Assembly (NCBI GenBank): GCA_016713785.1
Contig: JADJOM010000003.1
Coordinates: 558,001-622,000 of the forward strand
Direction: 5' to 3'
Length of the DNA: 64,000 bases
Origin: Gemmatimonadota bacterium
GTDB taxonomy: Bacteria; Gemmatimonadota; Gemmatimonadetes; Gemmatimonadales; GWC2-71-9
Positions 46,849-54,656 of this stretch are shown in pieces (position 1 is the first letter of the stretch; each line of letters starts with the position of its first letter). The notes below the pieces were generated by a model. That model saw only the letters and a program-made list of their open reading frames with translations. It did not search any database and had not been told where the DNA came from. The position numbers were made by a program, and so were the translations under genes.

Positions 46849-47313
46849 CTAGTAGCGCAGCGCGATCCGCTGCGCCTCTTCCGCGTTGTACAGCGTGAAT
46901 TCCGCCTCCGCGTACCGCGGTTTCCCCATGCGCTGGTGGTTCCGCGACACCCCCGCGCCCTCCTTCGGCTTGGGGAAGGGAAACCAGCGCATGTCCATCC
47001 GGCCGTTGCCGTTCCGGTCGTGGATCACGGCGATCGCCAGGCTGGAGTCGAACGGCAGCCCGGCGAACACTGCTACCGCCGAATCCCCCGCCGGCACCAG
47101 CCGCTGCACCGCCCGGGCCGAGTCGGGCGACAGCCACGCCGATGCCCGGTCGTACAGCGCGACGACGAGCTCGCCCCCCAGCTCGGCCCGTACCCCGGTG
47201 ACCGTGACCGTGAGCGTGGCGATCCCGGGTGCCTGCGCCCGGAGCGGGCCACCCGTGGCCAGGATCAGCATGAGCGCCCCGGCAAGGCGCCAGCCACACC
47301 CTCGGGCCGTCAG
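46849..47313 (-). CDS. Secreted DUF2141 family protein (possible CTG start)
   Basis: The 154-residue product has a signal peptide (TARGCGWRLAGALMLILATGGPLRAQ) then a DUF2141 domain: VTVTGVRAELGGELVVALYD, GLPFDSSLAIAVIHDRNGNGRMDMRWF and PKEGAGVSRNHQR. No ATG or GTG gives the signal a basic n-region except CTG at 47313, which shares CTGA with the upstream gene stop (47310-47312). Family function unknown; the DxNxNG loop resembles calcium-binding. Confidence 0.82.
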   Translation of the reverse strand: MTARGCGWRLAGALMLILATGGPLRAQAPGIATLTVTVTGVRAELGGELVVALYDRASAWLSPDSARAVQRLVPAGDSAVAVFAGLPFDSSLAIAVIHDRNGNGRMDMRWFPFPKPKEGAGVSRNHQRMGKPRYAEAEFTLYNAEEAQRIALRY

Positions 47314-47633
47314 GCCGGCCGCCGGAAGTCGTCGAGGCCGTCCCAGAAGCTGATCTCGGGCGGGCCGGCGAGAAACTGCGGCGCGCGCGCGATGAACGCC
47401 CGCAGGTGCGGGGTCTGCATGTGCGGGCCGGTGTACGCCGCCTGGCTCGACCACTGCTCCAGCAGGAGGATGCGGGTGGGGTCGGCGGCCTCCCGGTAGA
47501 GCTGGATGCCGGTGCAGTCCGGCTCCGTGGCCACGACGGTGGCGATCAGCGCCGACAGCTCGCGGTGCGCCGTCTCCGCCTGCCCCGGCAGGGCACGATA
47601 GGCGATGTGGACCAGGGTGCCTGGGGCGGGCAT
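47310..47633 (-). CDS. Antibiotic biosynthesis monooxygenase-type protein (ABM)
   Basis: The 107-residue protein has the ABM ferredoxin-like fold: LVHIAYRALPGQAETAHRELSALIATVVATEPDCTGIQLYRE, RILLLEQWSSQAAYTGPHMQTPHLRAFI. Family members are cofactor-free monooxygenases or heme-binding enzymes; the E-W-x-S-x-A-x-x-x-H-x-x-T-x-H-L-x-x-F pattern is well kept. It overlaps the DUF2141 frame as CTGA. Confidence 0.93.
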   Translation of the reverse strand: MPAPGTLVHIAYRALPGQAETAHRELSALIATVVATEPDCTGIQLYREAADPTRILLLEQWSSQAAYTGPHMQTPHLRAFIARAPQFLAGPPEISFWDGLDDFRRPA

Positions 47634-47735
47634 GCGAGGAACTCCTGCGGCGAGGGGGAATCGGCCGGCGACCGTCGCGAAAGCTGCGCGGGCCGGCCCC
47701 CGGGCGCCAGCCGGGACGCGCACGCCCCGCGCCGG

Positions 47736-47834
47736 CTATCGCAGGTGGCGCAGCTGGGCGGAGAAGGCCGGCGCGATCCACTTGATCTCCTCGCCGATCC
47801 GGGCTTCCGGCGCGAGGATCGCGCACCGCCCCGC
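47736..47834 (-). pseudogene. Remnant of a DUF1801-like gene
   Basis: A 33-codon frame without a start but ending at TAG (47736-47738) reads CAILAPEARIGEEIKWIAPAF near its end, which matches the DUF1801 opening (LILAADPRIxEEIKWNAPSF). An in-frame TGA precedes it and no domain body follows, so it is a decayed fragment. A second, intact DUF1801-like gene is at 58363-58863. Confidence 0.42.
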
Positions 47835-47878
47835 GGTGGCCGTTGGCCCGGTTCAGCGCGTGGCGGGGCGGGCGCGCG

Positions 47879-48232
47879 TCATGGCGCCGACATCCAGAGG
47901 TGGCCCGCCACGAACACGAGGAAAACGGCGAAGGCGCGCTGCAGGTCCCGGGGGGAGAGCTTGAGCGCCAGGTGCGCGCCCACCCACGCGCCCACGAAGA
48001 GCCCCGCCGCCAGCTTGAGCGCCACCGGAAGGTCGAGGAAGCCGCTGCGGTAGTATCGATAGGCGCCGAGCGCCCCGACGGGGAGCAGCAGGGCGGCCAG
48101 CGAGGTGCCGGTGGCGGTCTCCGGCTTCATCCGTGCAATGAGCAGCAGGGCGGGGACGATCACCACCCCGCCCCCGATGCCGAAGAGTCCCGAGAGGATG
48201 CCGGCGATGCCGCCGATGGCGAGGAATTGCAT
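47879..48232 (-). CDS. TSUP-like half transporter (TauE/SafE type)
   Basis: The 117-residue protein begins MQFLAIGGIAGILSGLFGIGGGVVIVPALLLI, the TSUP motif, and contains ATGTSLAALLLPVGALGAYRYYRSG and GAWVGAHLALKLSPRDLQRAFAVFLVFVAG. It equals one half (four helices) of a normal ~250-residue TSUP, so it probably works as a dimer. TSUP carriers move sulfite, sulfonates or other anions. Another TSUP end lies at 63854-64000. Confidence 0.88.
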   Translation of the reverse strand: MQFLAIGGIAGILSGLFGIGGGVVIVPALLLIARMKPETATGTSLAALLLPVGALGAYRYYRSGFLDLPVALKLAAGLFVGAWVGAHLALKLSPRDLQRAFAVFLVFVAGHLWMSAP

Positions 48233-48303
48233 GGGAACCGCTCCGTGAGGGGTGAAATCGGGGTGCCGGTCCGAGGGGGCGCGGCCTGTGGCGTCCGCCG
48301 CGT

Positions 48304-48678
48304 TCAGGATGGGTCGCTGCCCTGGCCCGACTCCAGGTGGAACCGGTGCAGCACCGCGTGGACCACCGGGCCCAGCATGATGCCCGCCATCACGATGAAC
48401 ACCAGGCCCGCGAACAGCGCGTAGCTGCCGATCAGCCACTTGCCCGGCGTGGTGCTGACCCGGTCCACGGGGCCCATCCCGCCCATGAGCATCGCCGCGT
48501 TGAGGAACGCATCGGCCCAGCCCAGCCCCTCCTGCCAGTGATAGAGCGCCATGCCGAGCAGCAGCGTGATCACCAGCAGCGGCAGCAGGCTCAGGGCCCG
48601 CAGCCCCATGTGGCCGGCCACGGTCCACGGCTGCGGGTGACCGAGATACGGGGGGAGCGGATGACGGGGGCGGGTCAT
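48304..48678 (-). CDS. Two-helix membrane protein, unknown function
   Basis: The 124-residue product starts MTRPRHPLPPYLGHPQPW, then has hydrophobic helices (LSLLPLLVITLLLGMALYHW and LIGSYALFAGLVFIVMAGIML) on each side of a loop (ADAFLNAAMLMGGMGPVDRVSTTPG). The layout is reminiscent of a potassium-channel-like pore half, but no selectivity filter TVGYG is present. Function unknown. Start at 48678 was chosen to give a compact protein. Confidence 0.65.
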   Translation of the reverse strand: MTRPRHPLPPYLGHPQPWTVAGHMGLRALSLLPLLVITLLLGMALYHWQEGLGWADAFLNAAMLMGGMGPVDRVSTTPGKWLIGSYALFAGLVFIVMAGIMLGPVVHAVLHRFHLESGQGSDPS

Positions 48679-48822
48679 GGAGGAACCCCGGGCAGGGGGA
48701 AGTGCGGTCCCGCCGCAGCTGGCGGCACCGCCGACGATCACCCGGAATGCATAGCGCCGGCGCCGCCGCCAGGGCAGGGGGCCCCGTGGGCAGCCACGGA
48801 CGCCAGGGGTGCCCCTGGTCGC

Positions 48823-50925
48823 TCAGCGCCGGGCATACCGCACGGCCCACGATACCCGCCCGCCGGCCGGGCTGGTGAGGCGCACGACCCGCACCCCATC
48901 GGCGCGGAGCCGGCTGCCGGCCCGCGCGCCCGTGGCCGTCACCCCCGCGTACCGGAAGCCGGCCGGCTCGGTCAGGTACATCTCGTACGGGTCGTCGGCG
49001 ACGAGGTCGCTCTCCCCGCGGAGCGATGGGTCGGCCCATTCGACGTGCGCCAGGTCGGGGCCACCGCAGGTCACGTGGCGGTTCGTGGCCAGCAGCTGCG
49101 GATGCGCCACCCCCGCCCGCAGGCAGAAGACCTGCACCCCGTACGGTGCGGCGATGGGACCCGCGGCCAGGGTGTCGCGCACCACCCCGCGGTAGCTCCG
49201 CGTCCAGAACTCGAAGGCATGGTACGCCCTCCCGGCCGGGAGCCCGAGCTCCGCGAGCGGCACGCCGGCCCCGTCGTCCCGGGTGCGCGCCAGCACCGTC
49301 CATTGTTCGAAGGGCCGCGCCACGTCCAGCTGGTAGAGGGACACGACCTCCCGCTGGTCGGCGTCGAACGCCCGCGGGCCCGAGCCGCTCACCTCGACAT
49401 CCGCCAGCGCCAGCCGCGCGGAGCGCGAGGGATCCACGTCGTACACCTGCCCGGGCCTGGTGAACAGCACCGGGGCCGTCCGGCGCGCCGCCTCCACCCG
49501 TCCGGTTTCGTACACCGCGGGCCGGTCCGTCAGCATCAGCACCGAGCCGGTGAGGGTCGTCAGCGTCGCCGCCCGATACCCGTCCGGCTGCCGCAGCTCG
49601 ATGTGGTCCGGGTCGTTGCGCCAGACCACGTTGTTGAAGGAGTTGTACTGCGCGAACGAGCCGTACCCGAAGCCATCGTCGCCCACCCGCATCCCGTCCA
49701 CCAGGCCGATCAGCTCCGGACGGATCCCCCAGCAGGCCAGCAGGTAGACGTCGTCGCCCAGCGCCACGCGGACCCGCTCCACGACCCCGCGGAACACCGC
49801 GGCCCGGTCGAGCCCCCGCGCCGCCAGCGTCGCGGCGTGGCTGTTGTAGCCCTCGTACCGGAGGTGACGGAGCGCGTCGAGCTTGACGTAGCCCCAGCCC
49901 ATCCCCCGCAGGGCCCGGTAGACCGGGGTCACCAGCGTATCCATCGCGCCCGCCGCACTGCCGTCCATCACGTAGCCCACCCAGTTCCCCCAGGCCGGCG
50001 CCCCCGTGGCGTCGGGAATGAACCACCCGGGATGCGCCTGCGCGGCCTCCCGGTCGTGGAACGCGACGTTGGTCCACAGCCCCGGGGTGAGCCCCTGGGC
50101 CCGGATCGCCTGCTGCAGCGCGGGCAACCCGCCCGGGAACTTCGCGTTCGGCTCGAGCCAGTGCTCCGGTCGCCCGATCGGCAGCTGCTGGTACCCGTCG
50201 TCCACCTGCAGGTACTGGTACCCATAGGCCCGAAGCCGTCGGCCGAGCACCTCGGCGGTCGCGGCGATGTCCCGCGCGGTCACCCGGTCGAAGTAGGCAT
50301 ACCAGGAGGTCCAGCCCGCCACCGATCCCGTCCAGGGCCGGTACTCCCAGGGCCGGTACGCGGTGAGCCCGCGGTGCCGCTGGTAGAACCGCGGCCGGAA
50401 GCGGAGCGCCACCTCGCCGCCCGCCGCCACGAGGGTGAAGGCGCTCCCGTCGCCCGTTCCGGCAGCCGGCGTCACCTCCACCCCCGCCGGGACGTCCACC
50501 GACAGCACCCAGTCCGCGCGCCGGTCGTACACCGCGCGATTGAGCCGGTTGACCGCCGGTCCCACGGCGTGCCGCACCACCCGGAGCCCATCCTCACGCG
50601 GCTCTGCCTCCGCCGCGAACGCCTCCGCCGAGCCGCCCACCGTCCCGCGCACTTCGAGCCGGCCCGATCGCGCCGTCCACTTGAGGACCTGGGTGACGCG
50701 GCCCGCCGTGCTGTCGAGGAGCTGCACGAAGTCCGGCGGTGCTCCGCTGGCCGTGACGAAGCCGTGGAAGAGGGTGTCGGACCGGTAGAGCAGCGTGACG
50801 ACGCTGTCGTGGGCGGTGAGGGTGGCGGGCGCGGCCGGCGGCTCCGCGACGGCCTGGGCGGCGAGCGCCGCCCCCCGGGTGAGGGCCAGCACCGTGAAGG
50901 CGACGGGCAGGCGGAACATCGGCAT
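48823..50925 (-). CDS. Secreted alpha-galactosidase-like glycosidase (clan GH-D)
   Basis: The 700-residue protein has a signal peptide (MFRLPVAFTVLALTRGAALAAQ), an N-terminal beta-domain, and a TIM-barrel with SWYAYFDRVTARDIAATAEVLGRRLRAYGYQYLQVDDGYQ, WGYVKLDALRHL (nucleophile Asp, YxKxD type) and VDGMRVGDDGFG (acid/base Asp). This is the GH36/GH27-type signature. Specificity is not predictable. ATG at 50925 has AGGAG 8 nt upstream. Confidence 0.9.
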   Translation of the reverse strand: MPMFRLPVAFTVLALTRGAALAAQAVAEPPAAPATLTAHDSVVTLLYRSDTLFHGFVTASGAPPDFVQLLDSTAGRVTQVLKWTARSGRLEVRGTVGGSAEAFAAEAEPREDGLRVVRHAVGPAVNRLNRAVYDRRADWVLSVDVPAGVEVTPAAGTGDGSAFTLVAAGGEVALRFRPRFYQRHRGLTAYRPWEYRPWTGSVAGWTSWYAYFDRVTARDIAATAEVLGRRLRAYGYQYLQVDDGYQQLPIGRPEHWLEPNAKFPGGLPALQQAIRAQGLTPGLWTNVAFHDREAAQAHPGWFIPDATGAPAWGNWVGYVMDGSAAGAMDTLVTPVYRALRGMGWGYVKLDALRHLRYEGYNSHAATLAARGLDRAAVFRGVVERVRVALGDDVYLLACWGIRPELIGLVDGMRVGDDGFGYGSFAQYNSFNNVVWRNDPDHIELRQPDGYRAATLTTLTGSVLMLTDRPAVYETGRVEAARRTAPVLFTRPGQVYDVDPSRSARLALADVEVSGSGPRAFDADQREVVSLYQLDVARPFEQWTVLARTRDDGAGVPLAELGLPAGRAYHAFEFWTRSYRGVVRDTLAAGPIAAPYGVQVFCLRAGVAHPQLLATNRHVTCGGPDLAHVEWADPSLRGESDLVADDPYEMYLTEPAGFRYAGVTATGARAGSRLRADGVRVVRLTSPAGGRVSWAVRYARR

Positions 50926-50991
50926 CAGTCGGTCTCCTGTGGGTCCCCGCCGCGGCGGCGCGTCCGGACCGTGGCCCCGGGACGTGCCGGC

Positions 50992-51021
50992 TTCCCAACG
51001 TCCCCGGCGACCGGTAAGGTA
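50992..51021. promoter_or_regulatory. Divergent promoter region between the glycosidase and membrane genes
   Basis: On the plus strand TTCCCA (50992-50997)-N17-TAAGGT (51015-51020) lies 49 nt before the GTG at 51070. On the minus strand TACCTT (51016-51021) overlaps the same bases and would serve the glycosidase. The two -10 elements overlap almost completely. Confidence 0.5.
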
Positions 51022-51069
51022 TCCCGCACCGTACACCTCCTCCCCTCACCCCGCGCCAGGTGCGCCACC

Positions 51070-51441
51070 GTGAAGACCCGACTCGCCGGCCTCGGCCTCA
51101 TCGCCTGCGGCCTCCTCGCCGCGCTGCTGTTCGTCTATCTCCCGCTCCGCGATGGCGCCGTCGGCGTGATGGGGCCGGTGCGAATCAAGGCGCTGGTGTT
51201 CATCCCGCTCGCGATCGTGACCGGCCTGGCCTTCCTGCTGGGCGGCCCGCCGGTGCTCGACGCCTTCCAGGCCCGGCCCAAGTCCCGTGCACAACTCGCC
51301 CTGGTGCTCGGGATCATCATCGCGTCAGGCGTGCTGACCGGCGCCGGCTACTGGCAGATCAAGACCCGCTGGCTCGCACCCCCGGCCCCGTCGATCCTCG
51401 ATGTCGGGCCCGGCGCGCCACCGCCGGTGCCCCGGCCCTGA
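51070..51441 (+). CDS. Membrane protein, unknown function
   Basis: The 123-residue product starts VKTRLAGLGLIACGLLAALLFVYLPLRDG and has three hydrophobic segments; the middle includes ALVFIPLAIVTGLAFLLGGPPVL. It ends with a Pro-rich tail. No family recognised. It is one of few plus-strand genes and converges on the AHSA1 gene, with 7 nt between. Confidence 0.75.
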   Translation: MKTRLAGLGLIACGLLAALLFVYLPLRDGAVGVMGPVRIKALVFIPLAIVTGLAFLLGGPPVLDAFQARPKSRAQLALVLGIIIASGVLTGAGYWQIKTRWLAPPAPSILDVGPGAPPPVPRP

Positions 51442-51448
51442 GCCCGCC

Positions 51449-51898
51449 TCAGCCGTCCTTGATGTCGGGCTCCACCAGGTGGGCCAGCTGCCCCAGTGAC
51501 TCCTGCCACCCCAGGTAGCACATCTCGACCGGGATCGCCGCCGGGATCCCGGCCTGGGTGATCGACACGTCGGTGCCGCAGAGGACCGGCCGGAGCGTGA
51601 CCGTGACCGTCATCTCGCCCGGCGGCCCGGGCGCGTCGAAGCGGTCGGTGTAGACGAGGCGCTGCGCCGGCACCAGCTCCAGGTACGTCCCGCCGAACGA
51701 ATGCCCGGCGCCCGTGCCGAAGTTGATGAACGACGCCCGGTGGCTGCCGCCCACGCGCGCCTCCAGCTGGTGCACCTGGCACAGGAAGCCGTGCGGCGGC
51801 AGCCACCGCGCCAGGGCGTCGGGTTCGAGGAAGGCCCGGTAGACCTTCTCGGGCGTGGTGCGGAGCACGCGATGCAGCTGGATGGTGCCGGGAGTCAT
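51449..51898 (-). CDS. SRPBCC/AHSA1-like protein
   Basis: The 149-residue protein starts with IQLHRVLRTTPEKVYRAFLEPDALARWLPPHGFLCQ, the AHSA1 pattern, and ends GWQESLGQLAHLVEPDIKDG. The family is a START/Bet v 1-like hydrophobic pocket; some stimulate Hsp90, most have unknown ligands. No ArsR neighbour here, unlike 55025-55513. Confidence 0.93.
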   Translation of the reverse strand: MTPGTIQLHRVLRTTPEKVYRAFLEPDALARWLPPHGFLCQVHQLEARVGGSHRASFINFGTGAGHSFGGTYLELVPAQRLVYTDRFDAPGPPGEMTVTVTLRPVLCGTDVSITQAGIPAAIPVEMCYLGWQESLGQLAHLVEPDIKDG

Positions 51899-51980
51899 GA
51901 GGGTGGCTCCGGAAGCGGGGCGCCGCGGGGGCGCCGTGTGACTGAGATGAAGTCGGAGCGCGTCACCGCGGCGCCGGACC

Positions 51981-52367
51981 TCACTGGCCGGCGGGCGGTT
52001 GCCAGAGCTCCACCTTGTTCCCCTCGGGGTCCATCACCCAGGCAAAGGCGCCGTACTCGGACTCCTCCATCGCGCCCACCAGCTGGCACCCCTCCTCCTG
52101 CAACGCCGCGACGAGGGCACGAAGGTCGTCCACGCGGTAGTTGACCATGAACGCCGCCGCGCTCGGCGCAAACTGGTTCCCCGCCTGCGGGCCGATCGAC
52201 CAGGCCGTCGTCCCGGCCACCGGGCTGCCCGCGGCGTCGGTCCACGGGAAGGCCGCGCCCCCCCACGCCTGGACATCGATGCCCAGGTGCCGCTTGTACC
52301 AGGCCTGGAGCGCGGGGGCATCCTTGGCCTTGAAGAAGATGCCGCCGATGCCGGTGACGCGTCGCAT
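51981..52367 (-). CDS. VOC family protein
   Basis: The 128-residue protein has GIGGIFFKAKDAPALQAWYKRHLGIDVQ at the start and ends YGAFAWVMDPEGNKVELWQPP, the typical glyoxalase-like VOC half-pair. The metal ligands are weakly kept (FFKAKD lacks the first His), so it may bind rather than catalyse. Substrate unknown. Confidence 0.9.
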   Translation of the reverse strand: MRRVTGIGGIFFKAKDAPALQAWYKRHLGIDVQAWGGAAFPWTDAAGSPVAGTTAWSIGPQAGNQFAPSAAAFMVNYRVDDLRALVAALQEEGCQLVGAMEESEYGAFAWVMDPEGNKVELWQPPAGQ

Positions 52368-52459
52368 GCCATCCTCGAGTGTGGAAAGGCCGTGCCTGCG
52401 TCGATCGCAGGCGAATCCATCGGTGTGTCCGCCAGGGCAGGGTGGCGGCGTTGGTGCCC

Positions 52460-53068
52460 CTAGCGCAGCAGGAGCGCCGTGAGCAGCGACCCCAGCAGCG
52501 CGCCCACCGCGCCGCCGATCCCCAGGAGCACCATCGAGGCCCGCCGGCGCTCCCGCTCCGGCGCCGCGGCCGCCGGGGCCAGCCATACCTCCGAGAGGCG
52601 GAAGGTCCTGGTGGAACCCCAGCCGTCGCTCAACTTGATGCGCTGCCGCTCGGGGGTGTAGGCCACGACGGTCCCGGTCCAGGGGCCCCACATCGGCCAG
52701 TCACAGCTCACGCGCTCCCCTGGAAGGAACCCGCACGGGCGCACCCCCTCCGTCGGGATGGCATGCTCCCCGCCGCGCAGGAACCGCACCTGCGTGCTCT
52801 CCGGGGTCGTCGCCAGCACCTCGGCAACATAGCAGCGGCCGTCGATGGAGCGGGCCCACGCCAGGCTGCCGACGGTGGGCGGGGCGAGGGGCAGGTCAAG
52901 GCGCTCGGCCAGCGCGCGCTCCACCGCCCGCCGCGACAGCCCGACCTCCTCCGCCGCCCCGATCAGCGCGGCGACATCCGCCGTCCGCTCGGCCCCCCGC
53001 CGTGCCACGCTGTCCAGCTCCTCGGCGCGGGCGAGGATGTCGCGCAGTTCGTCATCCGTCAGGGACAC
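52460..53068 (-). CDS. Unknown protein with Tudor-like middle and C-terminal membrane helix
   Basis: The 202-residue product has an acidic helical N-terminus (LTDDELRDILARAEELDS), a middle beta-region with DWPMWGPWTGTVVAYTPERQRIKLSDGWGSTRTFRLSEVW (Tudor/SH3-like) and a C-terminal hydrophobic helix (GIGGAVGALLGSLLTALLL). No signal. GTG at 53068. Function unknown; possibly an inner-membrane tail-anchored protein. Confidence 0.72.
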   Translation of the reverse strand: MSLTDDELRDILARAEELDSVARRGAERTADVAALIGAAEEVGLSRRAVERALAERLDLPLAPPTVGSLAWARSIDGRCYVAEVLATTPESTQVRFLRGGEHAIPTEGVRPCGFLPGERVSCDWPMWGPWTGTVVAYTPERQRIKLSDGWGSTRTFRLSEVWLAPAAAAPERERRRASMVLLGIGGAVGALLGSLLTALLLR

Positions 53069-53175
53069 GTGCGCCTCGGGTGAGAGGAGTCGGGGAGCGA
53101 GGAGGCCGCGGCCGCCCGGCGTCTGCCGCGGCGGCGGCACCGTCCATGGCAGGGGACAGCGGCGGGGAGCCCGGC

Positions 53176-53382
53176 CTACCGGGCCGTCCCGGGGCGCTCC
53201 ACGGTGACGTTCTTCGCCAGGGTCTTGAACCGCACGCCGCTGTCCTGCACGACGGTGATGGTGACGGCGCCAGTCTTGCTCGTGTGGATGTCGCGCACCG
53301 TGCCGGACTTGCCGGCATGGGTGCCGCCGACCACCTGGCAGCGGTCTCCGTCCTTGATCCGAGCCTGGGCTGCAGCCTGCAT
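53176..53382 (-). CDS. KOW-motif protein
   Basis: The 68-residue protein consists of a KOW-like SH3 domain: IKDGDRCQVVGGTHAGKSGTVRDIHTSKTGAVTITVVQDSGVRFK. KOW domains in NusG and ribosomal L24/L26 bind RNA or protein. Start M27 of the longer frame at 53382 was chosen because AAGGAG lies 8 nt upstream. Likely a small RNA-associated factor. Confidence 0.85.
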   Translation of the reverse strand: MQAAAQARIKDGDRCQVVGGTHAGKSGTVRDIHTSKTGAVTITVVQDSGVRFKTLAKNVTVERPGTAR

Positions 53383-53517
53383 GGGGATGCTCCTTGTCGT
53401 CATCGGGTCCAGGGGTGTCGTTTTCCCGCCGGGCTGGGCATTCCGCGCCAGGGCAGCCATCCTGCCCTCCGGCGACGGGGTTCGGGGAGTGGCGGGCGGC
53501 TGACCGGAGGCGGCCGC

Positions 53518-53889
53518 TCAGGCGATCGGCTTGAGCACCAGCCGCCCGTACGCGAGGAACGCCATGAGCAGGCCCAGCGCCGCGCTCATGACGATGGACC
53601 CCACCTCGCGATACCGCACGTGCACCCAGATGAACACCAGGCTCTCCAGCGCCAGCACCCCCGCGGCCACCACCGTGAGGCCCGGGCGCCAGCGGAACGC
53701 GGCCGGCAGGATGAGCCCCAGCACGCAGGCCAGCTCGAGCATGCCCAGGGCCGTCCACGCCTGCCGCGGCAACGCGCCGAAGGAGGGGACGTCCCCGCTC
53801 ACCTTGTCGAACAGGAACACCTTCATCACGCCGGACGCGCCGTACAGCAGCGCGCCGACGCCCTGCAGGATCCACAACACGATATGCAA
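53518..53889 (-). CDS. DoxX-like membrane protein
   Basis: The 123-residue protein has four helices with GALLYGASGVMKVFLFDKVSGDVPSFG and ALGMLELACVLGLILPAAF, a DoxX-family layout. It begins MHIVLWILQGVGALLYG. DoxX proteins are quinol-oxidase-related or redox-linked and found in many short forms. Function here unknown. Confidence 0.85.
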   Translation of the reverse strand: MHIVLWILQGVGALLYGASGVMKVFLFDKVSGDVPSFGALPRQAWTALGMLELACVLGLILPAAFRWRPGLTVVAAGVLALESLVFIWVHVRYREVGSIVMSAALGLLMAFLAYGRLVLKPIA

Positions 53890-53999
53890 CCTGCCCCCCT
53901 TGGTGTGCGCGTCAGCCTGACGCGGGGATTGCTCAACGACGCGAGCACGGCGTCCGGGCGGGGTGCTGCCTGGCCCGCGGGGTCACGGATGGGCCGGGG

Positions 54000-54368
54000 T
54001 CAGCGGAGCAGCACCCAGACCAGGACCAGACCTGCCACAACAAGCGCGGCCGTCAGCAGCAGGGGAATCACCGCCGCGCCAGTCGTGGGAAGGTCGTGGG
54101 GGGGGAGTCGCCTGGAGTGCCGGGAGAACGCGACCCCTCCATAGGCAGTGGCCAAGGCCCCGAGCATGACCAGGGCAGCCCCAAGGACCGGTGAGACGCC
54201 GTGGCCGGCCACCTCTCCCGGCAGGTGCTGGAGGCTCACCAGTCGCAGGAACAGCCCGAATCGCGCGACGACGAAACCGAAGCCCATGATCGTCAGGCCA
54301 GTCCGCAGCCACGCGAGCAGCGTCCGCTCGGCGGCGAAATAGACGCGGGGGTCCGGGGAGTTGGTCAT
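54000..54368 (-). CDS. DUF202/YidH family membrane protein
   Basis: The 122-residue protein has RVYFAAERTLLAWLRTGLTIMGFGFVVARFGLFLR (the YidH opening with RTLLAWxRT) and three helices. The family function is unknown. ATG at 54368 was chosen because the longer frame contains no typical start. It is divergently transcribed from the ArsR gene (54657). Confidence 0.93.
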   Translation of the reverse strand: MTNSPDPRVYFAAERTLLAWLRTGLTIMGFGFVVARFGLFLRLVSLQHLPGEVAGHGVSPVLGAALVMLGALATAYGGVAFSRHSRRLPPHDLPTTGAAVIPLLLTAALVVAGLVLVWVLLR

Positions 54369-54604
54369 GGGCAGTGTCAGGGTGGGCGCCGCGACGCGGC
54401 CTGGAAAACCCGGGGACCGATGCACGGTCCTGCCAGGAGCATCGTGCATGTTCAGCCGCCGCCCCAGGCTGGGAACGTCCGCGTGAGTCGGACTCTGGGA
54501 GGCCGACCCTGCCTCCAATCTCTCGACCATCGGAGCCTGCGGCAATCCCCGGCCCTGCCCGCGGTGCGGGTCGCAGGCCGCGCGGACGGCCTCCGGTGTC
54601 TCGA

Positions 54605-54628
54605 ATACTTAGGTATTTACAAAAGTAT
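54605..54628 (+). promoter_or_regulatory. Inverted repeat ATACTT-N12-AAGTAT (candidate ArsR operator)
   Basis: ATACTT (54605-54610) and AAGTAT (54623-54628) are exact reverse complements and cover the -35 of the ArsR promoter. This is a plausible autoregulatory site. Confidence 0.5.
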
Positions 54629-54644
54629 CAGTCTGTGCTAGACT
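54616..54644 (+). promoter_or_regulatory. Sigma-70-type promoter TTTACA-N17-TAGACT
   Basis: TTTACA (54616-54621), 17 bp, TAGACT (54639-54644), then GGAGG at 54646-54650 before ATG at 54657. The region is strikingly A/T-rich. It is the clearest promoter in the window. Confidence 0.75.
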
Positions 54645-54656
54645 CGGAGGAGCACG

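Noticed and set aside
48745..48755. TATGCATT as a promoter for 48304-48678
   Set aside because: It does not fit TAnnnT spacing and has no -35; it may be a chance palindrome (ATGCAT).
48337..51441. 1034-residue plus-strand open frame
   Set aside because: It is antisense to the glycosidase and its neighbours, rich in Arg/His/Pro, with no motif; only its last 123 codons (51070-51441) look like a real protein.
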